Positions 27,087-35,777 of a stretch of DNA of 64,000 nt are shown here, one piece after another. The stretch comes from Bradyrhizobium erythrophlei. GTDB taxonomy: Bacteria; Pseudomonadota; Alphaproteobacteria; Rhizobiales; Xanthobacteraceae. The translations under genes were made by a program, and so were the position numbers. The DNA is taken from the NCBI RefSeq assembly GCF_900129505.1, contig NZ_LT670818.1, positions 4,683,001-4,747,000 on the forward strand, written 5' to 3'. The notes under the pieces were generated by a model. That model searched no databases, was not told where the DNA came from, and was given only the letters and a program-made list of their open reading frames with translations. The first letter of the stretch is position 1, and each line of letters starts with the position of its first letter.

Positions 27087-27863
27087 ATGGCTGTCGCGTC
27101 GATCTCCGTCTCCGAAACGCCGCTGGTGCTGTACACGCTGCGCCGCGCCGATGATGCATTGATTCTCGGGCACCGGCTGTCGGAATGGTGCGGCCACGCG
27201 CCGATGCTGGAAGAGGACATGGCGCTTGCCAATATGGGTCTGGACCTGTTGGGTCAGGCCCGCGAACTCTACAGCTACGCCGCCAAGGTCGAAGGCAAGG
27301 ACAACGACGAAGACAAGTTGGCCTATTTGCGCGATGTGCGGCAGTACCGCAACCTGCTGCTCTTGGAACAGCCGAACGGCGATTTCGCGCGCACCATGGT
27401 GCGGCAGTTTTTCTACGCGGCCTTCGCCGACCTTTATTGGCGTGCGATGATGAAATCGAGCGACGCGACCCTGGCGGCGATCGCGGCGAAGTCCGAGAAG
27501 GAAAGCGCCTATCATTTACGTCATTCGTCGGAATGGATCGTCCGCTTCGGCGACGGCACCGCGGAAAGCCATGCAAGGGCTCAAAGCGCGATCGACGATC
27601 TCTGGGGCTTTACCGGCGAGATGTTCGAGGTCGATGACAGCGAGCGCGCCTTGATCGATGCCGGCATCGCCGTCGATCCTGCGAGCCTGCGCCCGCAATG
27701 GCTCAAGACCGTCTCCGATATCGTCGGCGAAGCGACGCTGGCGCTGCCGAAAAACGACTGGATGCAGCAGGGCGGCCGCAGCGGCCGGCACAGCGAGCAT
27801 CTCGGTCATCTGCTCAGCGAACTGCAGTCGATGCAGCGGACCTTTCCGGGGGCTACATGGTGA
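27087..27863 (+). CDS. paaC: 1,2-phenylacetyl-CoA epoxidase, structural subunit PaaC
   Basis: 258 residues. Ferritin-like, homologous to PaaA but structural. WCGHAPMLEEDMALANMGLDLLGQAR and SEKESAYHLRHSSEWIVRFGDGT are characteristic. It overlaps paaD by 7 bases. Downstream of a family A repeat; a T-rich gap precedes the ATG. Confidence 0.96.
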   Translation: MAVASISVSETPLVLYTLRRADDALILGHRLSEWCGHAPMLEEDMALANMGLDLLGQARELYSYAAKVEGKDNDEDKLAYLRDVRQYRNLLLLEQPNGDFARTMVRQFFYAAFADLYWRAMMKSSDATLAAIAAKSEKESAYHLRHSSEWIVRFGDGTAESHARAQSAIDDLWGFTGEMFEVDDSERALIDAGIAVDPASLRPQWLKTVSDIVGEATLALPKNDWMQQGGRSGRHSEHLGHLLSELQSMQRTFPGATW

Positions 27864-28360
27864 TCGCCATGTTCGATGATGCCGAATTGCGGCAGCGCGC
27901 CTGGGACGTCGCGGCGACCGTGGTCGATCCCGAAATTCCCGTGCTCAGCATCGCCGATCTCGGCGTGCTCCGCGACGTCGTGGTCCGGGATGGCCAGGTC
28001 GAGGTCGCGATCACGCCGACCTATTCCGGTTGCCCCGCGATGAACATGATCACACTCGAAATCGAATTGGCGCTGGAGCGCGAGGGTTTTCGCAATTCGA
28101 AAGTGCGCACCGTGCTGTCGCCGGCCTGGACCACCGACTGGATGAGCGAAGACGGCCGCCGCAAGCTCAGAGAATACGGCATCGCGCCGCCGCAGGCGGC
28201 AAGCTCCCGCCGCGCGCTGTTCGGCGTGGAACAGGTCAGGTGCCCGCAATGCGGCTCCGGCGATACCGAGGTGCTTTCCGAGTTCGGCTCGACCTCCTGC
28301 AAGGCGCTGTGGCGCTGCAAGAGTTGCCGCGAACCCTTCGATTATTTCAAATGTCACTGA
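27857..28360 (+). CDS. paaD: Phenylacetyl-CoA epoxidase maturation factor PaaD
   Basis: 167 residues. The MIP18/DUF59 domain occupies the first ~100 residues (VVDPEIPVLSIADLGVLRDV, YSGCPAMNMI). The C-terminal zinc ribbon has CPQCGS and CKSC. PaaD is thought to help assemble iron-containing cofactors of the epoxidase. The start at 27857 overlaps the paaC end by 7 bases; a second in-frame ATG at 27869 is possible. Confidence 0.95.
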   Translation: MVIAMFDDAELRQRAWDVAATVVDPEIPVLSIADLGVLRDVVVRDGQVEVAITPTYSGCPAMNMITLEIELALEREGFRNSKVRTVLSPAWTTDWMSEDGRRKLREYGIAPPQAASSRRALFGVEQVRCPQCGSGDTEVLSEFGSTSCKALWRCKSCREPFDYFKCH

Positions 28361-28362
28361 AC

Positions 28363-29445
28363 ATGTCCGCATCGCATCCCCAGTTCCATCGCCTCGCCGT
28401 CGACGATCGGCGCCGCGAATCCGCTGACGCGGTGTCGCTGACCTTTGCAATCCCGAAAGAACTCGCCGACGATTACCGTTTTTCGCCCGGGCAGTATCTG
28501 ACCTTGCGCGCCACCATGGACGGCGAGGAAGTGCGGCGCTCCTATTCGATCTGCTCCGGGCCCGACGATGGCGAGCTGCGCATCGCGGTAAAGAGGGTCG
28601 ATGGCGGCGCGTTCTCGAGCTGGGCCGCCGACGAGCTGAAGGCCGGCGACCAACTCGACGTCATGACGCCCACCGGCCGCTTCGGCGCAGCGCCGGCGCC
28701 GGACCAGGCGCGGGTCCATGTCGGCTTCGCCGCCGGCTCCGGCATCACGCCGATCCTGTCGATCGCGAAGGGCGTGCTGGCGCGCGAGCCGAACAGCCAG
28801 TTCTTTCTGTTCTACGGCAACCGTTCCACCGGCGGCATGCTGTTTCGCGAGGCGCTGGAGGAGCTGAAAGACCGCTTCATCGAGCGGCTCTCGCTATTCC
28901 ATGTGATCTCGGGCGAGGAACAGGATATCCCGATCCTCCACGGCCGGCTCGACGGCGAAAAGGTGAGGGTGCTGCTGCGCTCGCTGGTCCCGGCGGCAAG
29001 CGTCGATCATGTCTTCATCTGCGGTCCGACCGGCATGAGCGAGGACATCGAGGCGACCTGCCGCGATATCGGCATCGCCGCGGAAAAAATTCATGTCGAG
29101 CGCTTTGTCTCCGGCCTTGGCGGCAAGCCGCGTCCGAAAGCCGTCGTGCCCGTCAACGCGCCGCCGAAGGCTTTTGCCGCGCTGATCATCGACGGCAAGC
29201 GCCGCGAGGTGCCGGTCGCGGAAGGCGAGGCCGTTCTCGATGCCGCCTTGCGCGCCGGCGTCGACCTGCCGTTCGCCTGCAAGGGCGGCATGTGTTCGAC
29301 CTGCCGTGCCAAGCTCGTCGAGGGCAAGGCCGAGATGGAAGTGAACTATTCGCTGGAGCGCTGGGAGCTCGAAAAGGGATTCATTCTCACCTGCCAGGCG
29401 CGGCCGACGACGGAGCGAGTCGTGGTGGATTACGATCACGTGTGA
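28363..29445 (+). CDS. paaE: Phenylacetyl-CoA epoxidase reductase subunit PaaE
   Basis: 360 residues from the ATG at 28363 (an in-frame ATG at 28351 would overlap paaD). FAD-binding RRSYSICSG and NADPH-binding GSGITPILSI come first, then a C-terminal plant-type [2Fe-2S] domain with CKGGMCSTC and a last Cys in LTCQAR. It passes electrons from NADPH to the PaaA diiron centre. Last gene of the paaABCDE operon. Confidence 0.95.
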   Translation: MSASHPQFHRLAVDDRRRESADAVSLTFAIPKELADDYRFSPGQYLTLRATMDGEEVRRSYSICSGPDDGELRIAVKRVDGGAFSSWAADELKAGDQLDVMTPTGRFGAAPAPDQARVHVGFAAGSGITPILSIAKGVLAREPNSQFFLFYGNRSTGGMLFREALEELKDRFIERLSLFHVISGEEQDIPILHGRLDGEKVRVLLRSLVPAASVDHVFICGPTGMSEDIEATCRDIGIAAEKIHVERFVSGLGGKPRPKAVVPVNAPPKAFAALIIDGKRREVPVAEGEAVLDAALRAGVDLPFACKGGMCSTCRAKLVEGKAEMEVNYSLERWELEKGFILTCQARPTTERVVVDYDHV

Positions 29446-29463
29446 TCGTCGATGCATCATTGT

Positions 29464-29558
29464 CGTCATTCCGGGTCGCGCGAAGCGCGAACCCGGAATC
29501 CAGAAGTCGTCGGCGCGAGATTCCGGGTTCAGCCCTGACGGGCTGCCCCGGAATGACG
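29464..29558. repeat. Palindromic intergenic repeat, family B, copy 1
   Basis: CGTCATTCCGGGTCGCGCGA opens the element and its complement-like end CCCCGGAATGACG closes it; inner GAACCCGGAATC and GATTCCGGGTTC form a second inverted pair. It lies between the convergent paaE and amidase genes and could act as a bidirectional terminator. Confidence 0.87.
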
Positions 29559-29562
29559 GAAA

Positions 29563-30993
29563 CTACGGCTTCGGCGGCGGCGCCGAGCCCAGAATGGCTT
29601 CGATCGAAAGCCCGAGTCCGAGTAGTTTTGTGTCGCTGCCGACGGGGCCGTCGATCTCGAGCCCCACCGGCAGGCCGGCCGCGGTCATGCCGGCGAACAG
29701 CGACAGCCCGGGGAGGCCGGCGTTGCTGCCGGGATCGGTGTTGCGGATCATGGTGTCGAAGGTCGGCGCCGGCGCGCCGCCGTTGACCGAGATTTCGCTC
29801 GATCCCTTCTCCATGTCGATCACCGGCGCCGGTGCAATCGTGGTCGGGAACAGGATGCCGTCCAGCCGGTTGTCGCGGAAATACGCCTTGTAGATCTCTT
29901 GCAGCGCCGGACGCTGCACGCTCATGACATCCGGATAGGCGGCGCCGAACACGTCGGCCGTGATGGCGCCGAACGCGCCCTGCACGTCGGGGCAGGCGAC
30001 CATCGCGGCGATATCGGCGAGCGTGATGCCTTCGATGCCGGATGCCTTGAGATAGGCGGGGATATCGGCGAGCGGCTCGTGCAGCGCGACGGGGAATGAC
30101 ACCTTCGCGTTCTGCTCGAACAACCCCGGCATATCGGCGTCGACCAGAACCACGCCGGCATCCCTGAGTTTTGTGCGTGCGGCGATCACGACCGTCTCCA
30201 GTTCGCGATCGAGCCCGGTCCAGAACGAAGCGGGGATGCCGAGGCGCTTGCCGCGCAGCGGCTCGGCGGAAGCCATCGGCGTGCCGGTGATGACGGAATC
30301 CAGAAGCGCGACGTCGGCGACCGTGCGGCCCATCGGACCCACGGTGTCGCGGGTATGGCTGATCGGCACCACCAGATTGGCATCGTCATAGCGTCGCTCT
30401 GCGCCGCCATTCCCGACCGAGGGTCGAAGCCCGACGGTGCCCGTCAGCGCCGCCGGCACGCGGGTCGAGCCGCCGGTGTCGGAGCCGAGGCCGCAGGTGA
30501 CGATGCGCGCCGCAATTGCCGCTGCCGTGCCGCCCGACGAGCCGCCGGGAATCCGGGTCTTGTCGTAGGGATTTTTCACTGGCCCCGCGAAGGACGACAA
30601 ATTGGTGGAGGTGATTCCGAACGCCAATTCATGCATGTTGGCCTTGCCGATAACGATGGCACCGGCATCCAGTAGTTTCTGCAGCGAGGGCGCGTTGCGG
30701 CTCGGACGTGCATTCTGCAGCGCCGGTGTGCCGCCCGATGTCGGAAGATCGGCGGTGTTGATATTGTCCTTGACGATGATCGGCAGGCCGGCCAGCGCGC
30801 CTTTTGTCTCGCCCGCATCGACTTTGGCCGCTGCCGCCAGCGCGCCATCCCTGTTCAGGACGATGAACGCGTTGAGATGCTTCAATTGGGCGGCGCGTTC
30901 CAGCGCGGCGCGCACGGCGCTGACCGCCGTGATCTTCTTGTCGCGGATCGATGCCACCAATTCGGCGGCGGTGGGGGCTGGGGTATCGGCCAT
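29563..30993 (-). CDS. Amidase-signature family hydrolase
   Basis: 476 residues. The Ser-cisSer-Lys triad is visible: Lys at about 75 (IIVKDNI), the GGSSGG serines at about 152-153 and the nucleophile Ser at about 176 (SDTGGS). The sequence resembles indoleacetamide and mandelamide hydrolases. It sits between paaE and paaK, on the paaK strand, so conversion of phenylacetamide-type amides to phenylacetate would feed straight into the pathway; this is inference. No signal peptide. Confidence 0.9.
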   Translation of the reverse strand: MADTPAPTAAELVASIRDKKITAVSAVRAALERAAQLKHLNAFIVLNRDGALAAAAKVDAGETKGALAGLPIIVKDNINTADLPTSGGTPALQNARPSRNAPSLQKLLDAGAIVIGKANMHELAFGITSTNLSSFAGPVKNPYDKTRIPGGSSGGTAAAIAARIVTCGLGSDTGGSTRVPAALTGTVGLRPSVGNGGAERRYDDANLVVPISHTRDTVGPMGRTVADVALLDSVITGTPMASAEPLRGKRLGIPASFWTGLDRELETVVIAARTKLRDAGVVLVDADMPGLFEQNAKVSFPVALHEPLADIPAYLKASGIEGITLADIAAMVACPDVQGAFGAITADVFGAAYPDVMSVQRPALQEIYKAYFRDNRLDGILFPTTIAPAPVIDMEKGSSEISVNGGAPAPTFDTMIRNTDPGSNAGLPGLSLFAGMTAAGLPVGLEIDGPVGSDTKLLGLGLSIEAILGSAPPPKP

Positions 30994-31091
30994 TTGCAGG
31001 ACTCACGTTTCCAGGGAAAAAAGCGACAACCATCGACGATATCAGCATATCGAAGCGCGAGGATAGGTCGCAGCCGCCACGTGGCCCCTCC

Positions 31092-32423
31092 CTATTCCTT
31101 CGGCCGCTTGTCGAACACGCGCCGGGCCTTGCCGAGTGAGCGCTCCAGGGTGTCCGGCGGCACCGCCCTGATGATGGCGTGGATGCCGGTGGTGTTCTTG
31201 ATATGGTGGGTGACGAGGTCGGTTTGTTCGGTAAGTCCGCTGCTGTTCCAACTCCCGGGGCGTGCTTCCGCCAGCACCGTCATCACGTCCATCCGGCCCT
31301 CCCGCGTCAGTTCGATGATGAAATGGCCGCCGCACCAGTCGGTGGCGAGCAGCACCTCCTCGATCTGGGTCGGGAACACGTTGACGCCGCGCAGGATGAT
31401 CATGTCGTCGGAACGCCCGGTGACCTTCTCCATGCGCCGCATGCCCGGCCGCGCCGTGCCCGGCAACAGCCGCGTCAGGTCGCGGGTGCGATAGCGGATG
31501 ACCGGAAAGGCTTCCTTGGTCAGCGAGGTAAAGACGAGTTCGCCCTTCTCGCCGTCGGGCAGCACCGCGCCGGTCTCGGGATCGATCACCTCGGGATAGA
31601 AATGATCCTCCCAGATGTGCAGGCCGTCCTTGGTCTCGATGCATTCCTGGGCGACGCCGGGGCCCATCACCTCGGACAGGCCGTAGATGTCGGTGGCGTC
31701 CATGTCGAAGGAGTGTTCGATCTCGCTGCGCATCGCATTGGTCCAGGGCTCGGCGCCGAAGATGCCGATCTTCAGGGAGGACTGGCGGGGGTCGAGCCCC
31801 TGACGCTTGAATTCGTCGAGGATCGCCAGCATGTAGCTCGGCGTCACCGTGATGATGTCGGGCCGGAAATCGTCGATCAGCTGCACCTGCCGCTCGGTCA
31901 TGCCGCCGGAGATCGGCACCACGGTGCAGCCGAGCTTTTCCGCGCCGTAATGCACGCCGAGGCCGCCGGTGAACAGGCCATAGCCATAGGCGTTGTGGAT
32001 GATCATGCCGCCGCGGCCGCCGGCGGCGCGGATCGAGCGCGCCATCAACTCCGACCAGGTATCGATATCCGCTTTGGTATAGCCGACCACGATCGGCTTG
32101 CCGGTGGTGCCGGAAGAGGCGTGGATGCGGACCAGTTTTTCGCGGGGCACCGCGAACATGTTGAAGGGGTAATTGTCGCGCAGGTCGGTCTTCACCGTGA
32201 ACGGAAAATTCTTCAGGTCCGACAGCTGCCGGAAATCCGCAGGCTTTACCCCGGCCTTGTCGAACGCCTTGCGGTAATGCGCGACATTCTCGTACACGCG
32301 CGCCAGCGTCGCGGCGAGGCGCTTGGTCTGCAGCGCGGTGATTTCGTCGCGGGACGCGCGCTCGCCGTCATCGAGCTCGGGGCTATAGCCGCTTTTCTTC
32401 GATTGCAGGTTGGTCGTTGCCAT
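31092..32423 (-). CDS. paaK: Phenylacetate-CoA ligase PaaK
   Basis: 443 residues, adenylate-forming enzyme. The AMP-binding loop SSGTTGKP is present, with AYGYGLFTGGLG, YGLSEVMGPGV and the C-terminal TGRSDDMIILRGVNVFP. It activates phenylacetate with ATP and CoA, the first step before PaaABCE. It follows paaI by 29 bp and precedes the amidase by 98 bp on the same strand. Confidence 0.96.
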   Translation of the reverse strand: MATTNLQSKKSGYSPELDDGERASRDEITALQTKRLAATLARVYENVAHYRKAFDKAGVKPADFRQLSDLKNFPFTVKTDLRDNYPFNMFAVPREKLVRIHASSGTTGKPIVVGYTKADIDTWSELMARSIRAAGGRGGMIIHNAYGYGLFTGGLGVHYGAEKLGCTVVPISGGMTERQVQLIDDFRPDIITVTPSYMLAILDEFKRQGLDPRQSSLKIGIFGAEPWTNAMRSEIEHSFDMDATDIYGLSEVMGPGVAQECIETKDGLHIWEDHFYPEVIDPETGAVLPDGEKGELVFTSLTKEAFPVIRYRTRDLTRLLPGTARPGMRRMEKVTGRSDDMIILRGVNVFPTQIEEVLLATDWCGGHFIIELTREGRMDVMTVLAEARPGSWNSSGLTEQTDLVTHHIKNTTGIHAIIRAVPPDTLERSLGKARRVFDKRPKE

Positions 32424-32452
32424 CGGGATGTTTCCTCAAGATCGTTTCTTTT

Positions 32453-32911
32453 TTATTTGGTTCCGGGTTCCGTCGCCGGCACCCAGGCGCCGCCGATGGA
32501 ACGGGAATGCCCGCGCAGTTCTGCGATTACAGTTCCATCGACGGTCACGCGGACATCATAAATTCCGGAGCGGCCGGTTCGCGAGATTTCGCGCGCGGTC
32601 GCGACCAGCCGGTCGCCGAGCTTGCCCGGCCGGATGAAGGAGATGTTGCCTTGCGCCGCGACCGCGCGCTCGTTGTGGGAATTGCAGGCAAAGGCGAACG
32701 CCGAATCCGCCAGCGTGAAGATGAAGCCGCCATGGGCGATGCCGTGGCCGTTGACCATGTTCGGCTGGACCGTCATCGCCAAGGTCGCTTCGCCGGCCCT
32801 GATCTGCAGGATTTCCATGCCGAGACCCTTGCTGGCGTCGTCCTCCTTCCACATCGCGTCGGCGCAGGCGCGCGCGAGGTCGTCGGGCGAAACTGTGGCC
32901 TTGACGTTCAC
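32453..32911 (-). CDS. paaI: Hydroxyphenylacetyl-CoA thioesterase PaaI
   Basis: 152 residues, single hotdog domain: NGHGIAHGGFIFTLADSAFAFACNS followed by ISFIRPGKLGDRL. PaaI rescues CoA from dead-end ring-hydroxylated acyl-CoAs. First gene of the leftward paaI-paaK(-amidase) unit. Confidence 0.95.
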   Translation of the reverse strand: MNVKATVSPDDLARACADAMWKEDDASKGLGMEILQIRAGEATLAMTVQPNMVNGHGIAHGGFIFTLADSAFAFACNSHNERAVAAQGNISFIRPGKLGDRLVATAREISRTGRSGIYDVRVTVDGTVIAELRGHSRSIGGAWVPATEPGTK

Positions 32912-33276
32912 CGCGACGCTCCCGCCAGTGACCGATTCTTAATCAGGATCGGATCCAATCCGCTTCTCCCCAGGTCGTGCCGGGCCTGTTGGAACAGGCC
33001 TCTTTAGCTGTTGGTTCAGTTGATTAGTCTGGATGGGAAGACGTCATGGTGTCAACGATCCCGGCGGCACGGCACCCCCGGAGGGAACGAAATCATTCGT
33101 ATTTTGGTTGAGGGCAAGGGCTTTATTCCCCTTGCGCCCTGTGATGCGACCGCTTCGTTCTCCGCGCTTGACGGGAGTGGACTGACGTAAAGGTAAAACG
33201 TTATAGCAGCACGGAAATTGCATTCTATTCAGGCAGCGGCGGAGATCGCCGTCGCGCCAATTCCAGGGAAAAGCCG
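32912..33276. other. 365-bp intergenic region between divergent paaI and the YeeE/YedE gene
   Basis: No convincing gene. It should contain the paaI promoter (left part) and that of the transporter (right part). A 44-codon plus-strand frame over 33047-33186 is followed by a stop; it lacks a good ribosome-binding site and I do not call it. GTTTTACC-like and TATAGC stretches near 33200 could be promoter elements, but the match is weak. Confidence 0.5.
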
Positions 33277-34350
33277 GTGCAGGACGGTGGCAATATTGTC
33301 GTGGTGGGCGGGCTCGTGATCGGCCTTGCCTATGGCGCGATCGGGCTGCTGAGCGGGTTTTGCCTGCTTTCCGGCCTGCGCGGCTGGTGGGCCGAGGGCG
33401 ACACCCGCCTGATCCGGACCTTTGCGCTGGCGCTCGGGGTTGCCATTGCCGCAACCCAGCTTCTCGCCGCTGGCAATGTCGTCGATCTCGGCAAATCGAT
33501 CTATCTGCAGCCGTCGTTCTCGGCGCCGCTGATGTTCTTTGGCGGCTTGTTGTTCGGCTACGGCATGGTGCTGTCGAATGGCTGCGGCTCGCGCGCGCTG
33601 GTGCTGCTCGGCCGCGGCAACCTGCGCTCCTTCGTCGTGGTGATCGTGCTCGGCATTGCAGCACAGATGACGTTGAAGGGCCTGATCGCGCCGGGGCGGA
33701 TCGCCGTGCTGCAGGCGACGCAGGCGGCGCCGAAATCGGTGTCGCTGCCAGCGCTGCTGTCGACGCTCGGCCTCAGCGAGACCTTTGCGCGCATGGCCGC
33801 GGCTTCCGTCATCGCAGGCGCGCTGATCATCTTTGCCTTCGCGCATGCGCCGTTCAAGCGCGCCTGGGGGCAGATCGCCGCCGGGATCGCTGTCGGCCTC
33901 CTGGTCACGGCCGGCTGGTTTGCGACCGGTTTTCTCGGCGCCGACGATTTCAACCCGGCCCCGGTCACGTCGCTGACCTTCATCGCGCCAATCGCCGACA
34001 CCGTGCAATACGCGATGCTGTCGACCGGGCTCAGCCTGAATTTCGGAATCACCATGGTCGCGGGCGTATTCGCTGGAAGCCTGGTGACGGCGCTCGTCAC
34101 CCGCCGCTTCCATTGGGAAGGCTTTACCTCGCCGCGTCACATGCTGCGTTCGATCGGCGGCGCGGCGCTGATGGGCGCAGGCGGCGCGATGGCCTATGGC
34201 TGCTCGATCGGGCAGGGCCTCACCGGCCTGTCGACGCTGGCGCTGGCCTCGTTCGTCGCGGCCGGCGGCATCTTGCTCGGCACCGCCGCGGGCCTGCGCG
34301 GCGTGCTTCGCGTGCAGCCACTGGTGCCGGCGCAGGATCAGGCGCGCTGA
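33277..34350 (+). CDS. YeeE/YedE (TsuA-like) sulfur-compound transporter
   Basis: 357 residues from a GTG start, about nine membrane helices. TsuA-type thiosulfate channels use conserved cysteines; here GFCLLSG (Cys29), SNGCGSR (Cys103) and YGCSIGQG (Cys309) are at comparable places. The family imports thiosulfate or other small sulfur species. No TsuB/TusA-like gene is beside it. The start is uncertain; the GTG follows AGGGAAAAGCCG. Confidence 0.88.
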   Translation: MQDGGNIVVVGGLVIGLAYGAIGLLSGFCLLSGLRGWWAEGDTRLIRTFALALGVAIAATQLLAAGNVVDLGKSIYLQPSFSAPLMFFGGLLFGYGMVLSNGCGSRALVLLGRGNLRSFVVVIVLGIAAQMTLKGLIAPGRIAVLQATQAAPKSVSLPALLSTLGLSETFARMAAASVIAGALIIFAFAHAPFKRAWGQIAAGIAVGLLVTAGWFATGFLGADDFNPAPVTSLTFIAPIADTVQYAMLSTGLSLNFGITMVAGVFAGSLVTALVTRRFHWEGFTSPRHMLRSIGGAALMGAGGAMAYGCSIGQGLTGLSTLALASFVAAGGILLGTAAGLRGVLRVQPLVPAQDQAR

Positions 34351-34457
34351 CGCGAGACTGATTCATCAGCACCGTGGGCGTAAAGATGGTCTTGGGATCG
34401 ACGCGGGCGACGACCGGCATGGCAACTTCCCCTGAGCATCCTCTAGTTCCGTGGCTT

Positions 34458-34496
34458 CATCCTTCGAGACGGCGCTTCGCGCCTCCGCAGGATGAG
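34458..34496. repeat. Palindromic repeat, family D, left hairpin (split by the IS630 element)
   Basis: CATCCTTCGAGACGGCGC-TTC-GCGCC...AGGATG forms a hairpin. Its usual partner hairpin lies on the far side of the IS, at 35679-35722. An undivided copy with both hairpins next to each other is at 40180-40322. Confidence 0.75.
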
Positions 34497-34504
34497 GTCT
34501 TATA

Positions 34505-35670
34505 CCAGCCTTCAGAAGGGCTGACCGATGATGGCCCAGTCGCGGGCCGCGATCGAGGTGATGCGCCCGGTTTCGGCGAGAAGTTTTCGCCAGGCGTCTT
34601 GGCAGGCGTCGAGGATATCGGTGTAGGACGCGAACACGCGGTTGGCGAGATAGGTCTGTCGCAGATACTACCAGATGTTCTCGGCTGCGTTGAGCTCCGG
34701 ACAGGCGGGTGGCAGCGGCACGAGGGTGACATTGGCAGGTGGCTTTAGTTTGCGCGTCGTGTGCCATCCGGCCTTGTCGAGGATCAGCAGCGCATGCGCG
34801 CCGGGCGCGACGGCCTTGCCGATGGCGTCGAGATGCGCCTGCATGGCCTCGGTGTCGGCTTGCGGCATGATGAGGGCGACGCCGGTGTCGCGGCTCGCAC
34901 AGACGGCGCCGAACACATAGGCGTTCTCGTAGCGCTGATCCTTGGGCTGCCGCGGCCGTGATCCCTTCTTGGCCCATTGGTAGACGAGGCTGTTCTTCTG
35001 GCCGACCCGCATCTCGTCCTGGAACCAGACCTCAATCGGCGTTTCCGGGGCGAGTTTGGTCACGATCGCCGCGACCTGCGTAGGAAAGTTTTTTTAAATG
35101 CCGCGATCGTCTCCGGATCCTGCACGGGATGGCGCGGCCGGGCGCTGATGTGCGAGAAGCCGAGCTTCTTGAGCGCGCGCCCCAGGCTCACCTCCGACAG
35201 ATCGACACCGAAACGCTGTCCGAGAACACGCTTCAGGTCGACGCAGCGCCAGCGTACGACCCCATCCTTCTCCGGGTCGGGGCCGGTCTCGACGAGCTGC
35301 TTCAATGCATCTTTCTGCTCGTCGGAGAGCTTCGACGGCCGCCCGGTCGGCTTGATGTCGATCAGACCGTCAGGCCCGTACTGGTTGAAGCGGTGCGCCC
35401 AGTCCCGCAGCGTCTGCCGGTCCATGCCGCCGATCCGGGCCGCCTCGGTGCGGTTCATCCCGTCGCAAATCGCCGCCAGCGCCAGCAGCCGTCGCGCCTG
35501 CGCGGCATCCTTCACCTTCGCCGCGAGCCGACGCAGCTCATCCGCCTCGAAATCCTCCCGTAGACCGACCGCCGCGCCCATCGCCGACCTCCCGAATCAA
35601 TCCAGTCGGTCATAAATGAATCACGCCGGCGCCAGCTTTTCAAAAAAGAGTCAGACCTTCCGAAGGCTGG
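34505..35670 (-). mobile_element. IS630-family insertion sequence (1166 bp, transposase broken)
   Basis: Terminal inverted repeats of 21 bp start CCAGCCTTC at each end and differ at two positions (CCAGCCTTCAGAAGGG left; CCAGCCTTCGGAAGGT right, read inward). Each end is flanked by TA (34503-34504 and 35671-35672), the target duplication of the IS630/Tc1 group. It carries a two-frame transposase on the minus strand and lies inside a family D repeat. Confidence 0.93.
34512..35581 (-). pseudogene. IS630-family transposase, two overlapping frames with a premature amber codon
   Basis: Frame 1 (35060-35581, 173 residues) carries the helix-turn-helix domains (MNRTEAARIGGMDRQTLRDWAHRF). Frame 2 carries the DDE catalytic core: Asp in WFQDEMRVG, Asp in LILDKAGWH and Glu in NAAENIW. 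The frames join by a -1 shift at a run of seven A (35089-35095), a slippery site used by many IS630 elements to make OrfAB. An in-frame TAG at 34668-34670, directly after AENIW, probably arose from a CAG codon; the following 51 codons remain open to a TGA at 34512. The C-terminal tail is therefore lost, and I judge the element non-autonomous. Confidence 0.88.
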
Positions 35671-35678
35671 TATTAAAT

Positions 35679-35722
35679 CCTCATGGTGAGGAGCGCGGCA
35701 ATGCCGCGCGTCTCGAACCATG
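35679..35722. repeat. Palindromic repeat, family D, right hairpin (split by the IS630 element)
   Basis: CTCATGGTGAGGAGCGCGGC-AAT-GCCGCG...GAACCATG forms the second hairpin of a family D element. With the left half at 34458-34496 it reconstitutes the arrangement seen at 40180-40322. Confidence 0.75.
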
Positions 35723-35777
35723 TAGCCACGGAAGAACGCTTCGCACAGCGAAGATGATACGCCCGCCCGGTCGCCCG

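Noticed and set aside
33047..33186. A 44-codon frame in the paaI-YeeE gap
   Set aside because: No ribosome-binding site or recognised family that I can support; Arg/Pro/Leu-rich translation is typical of non-coding high-GC DNA.
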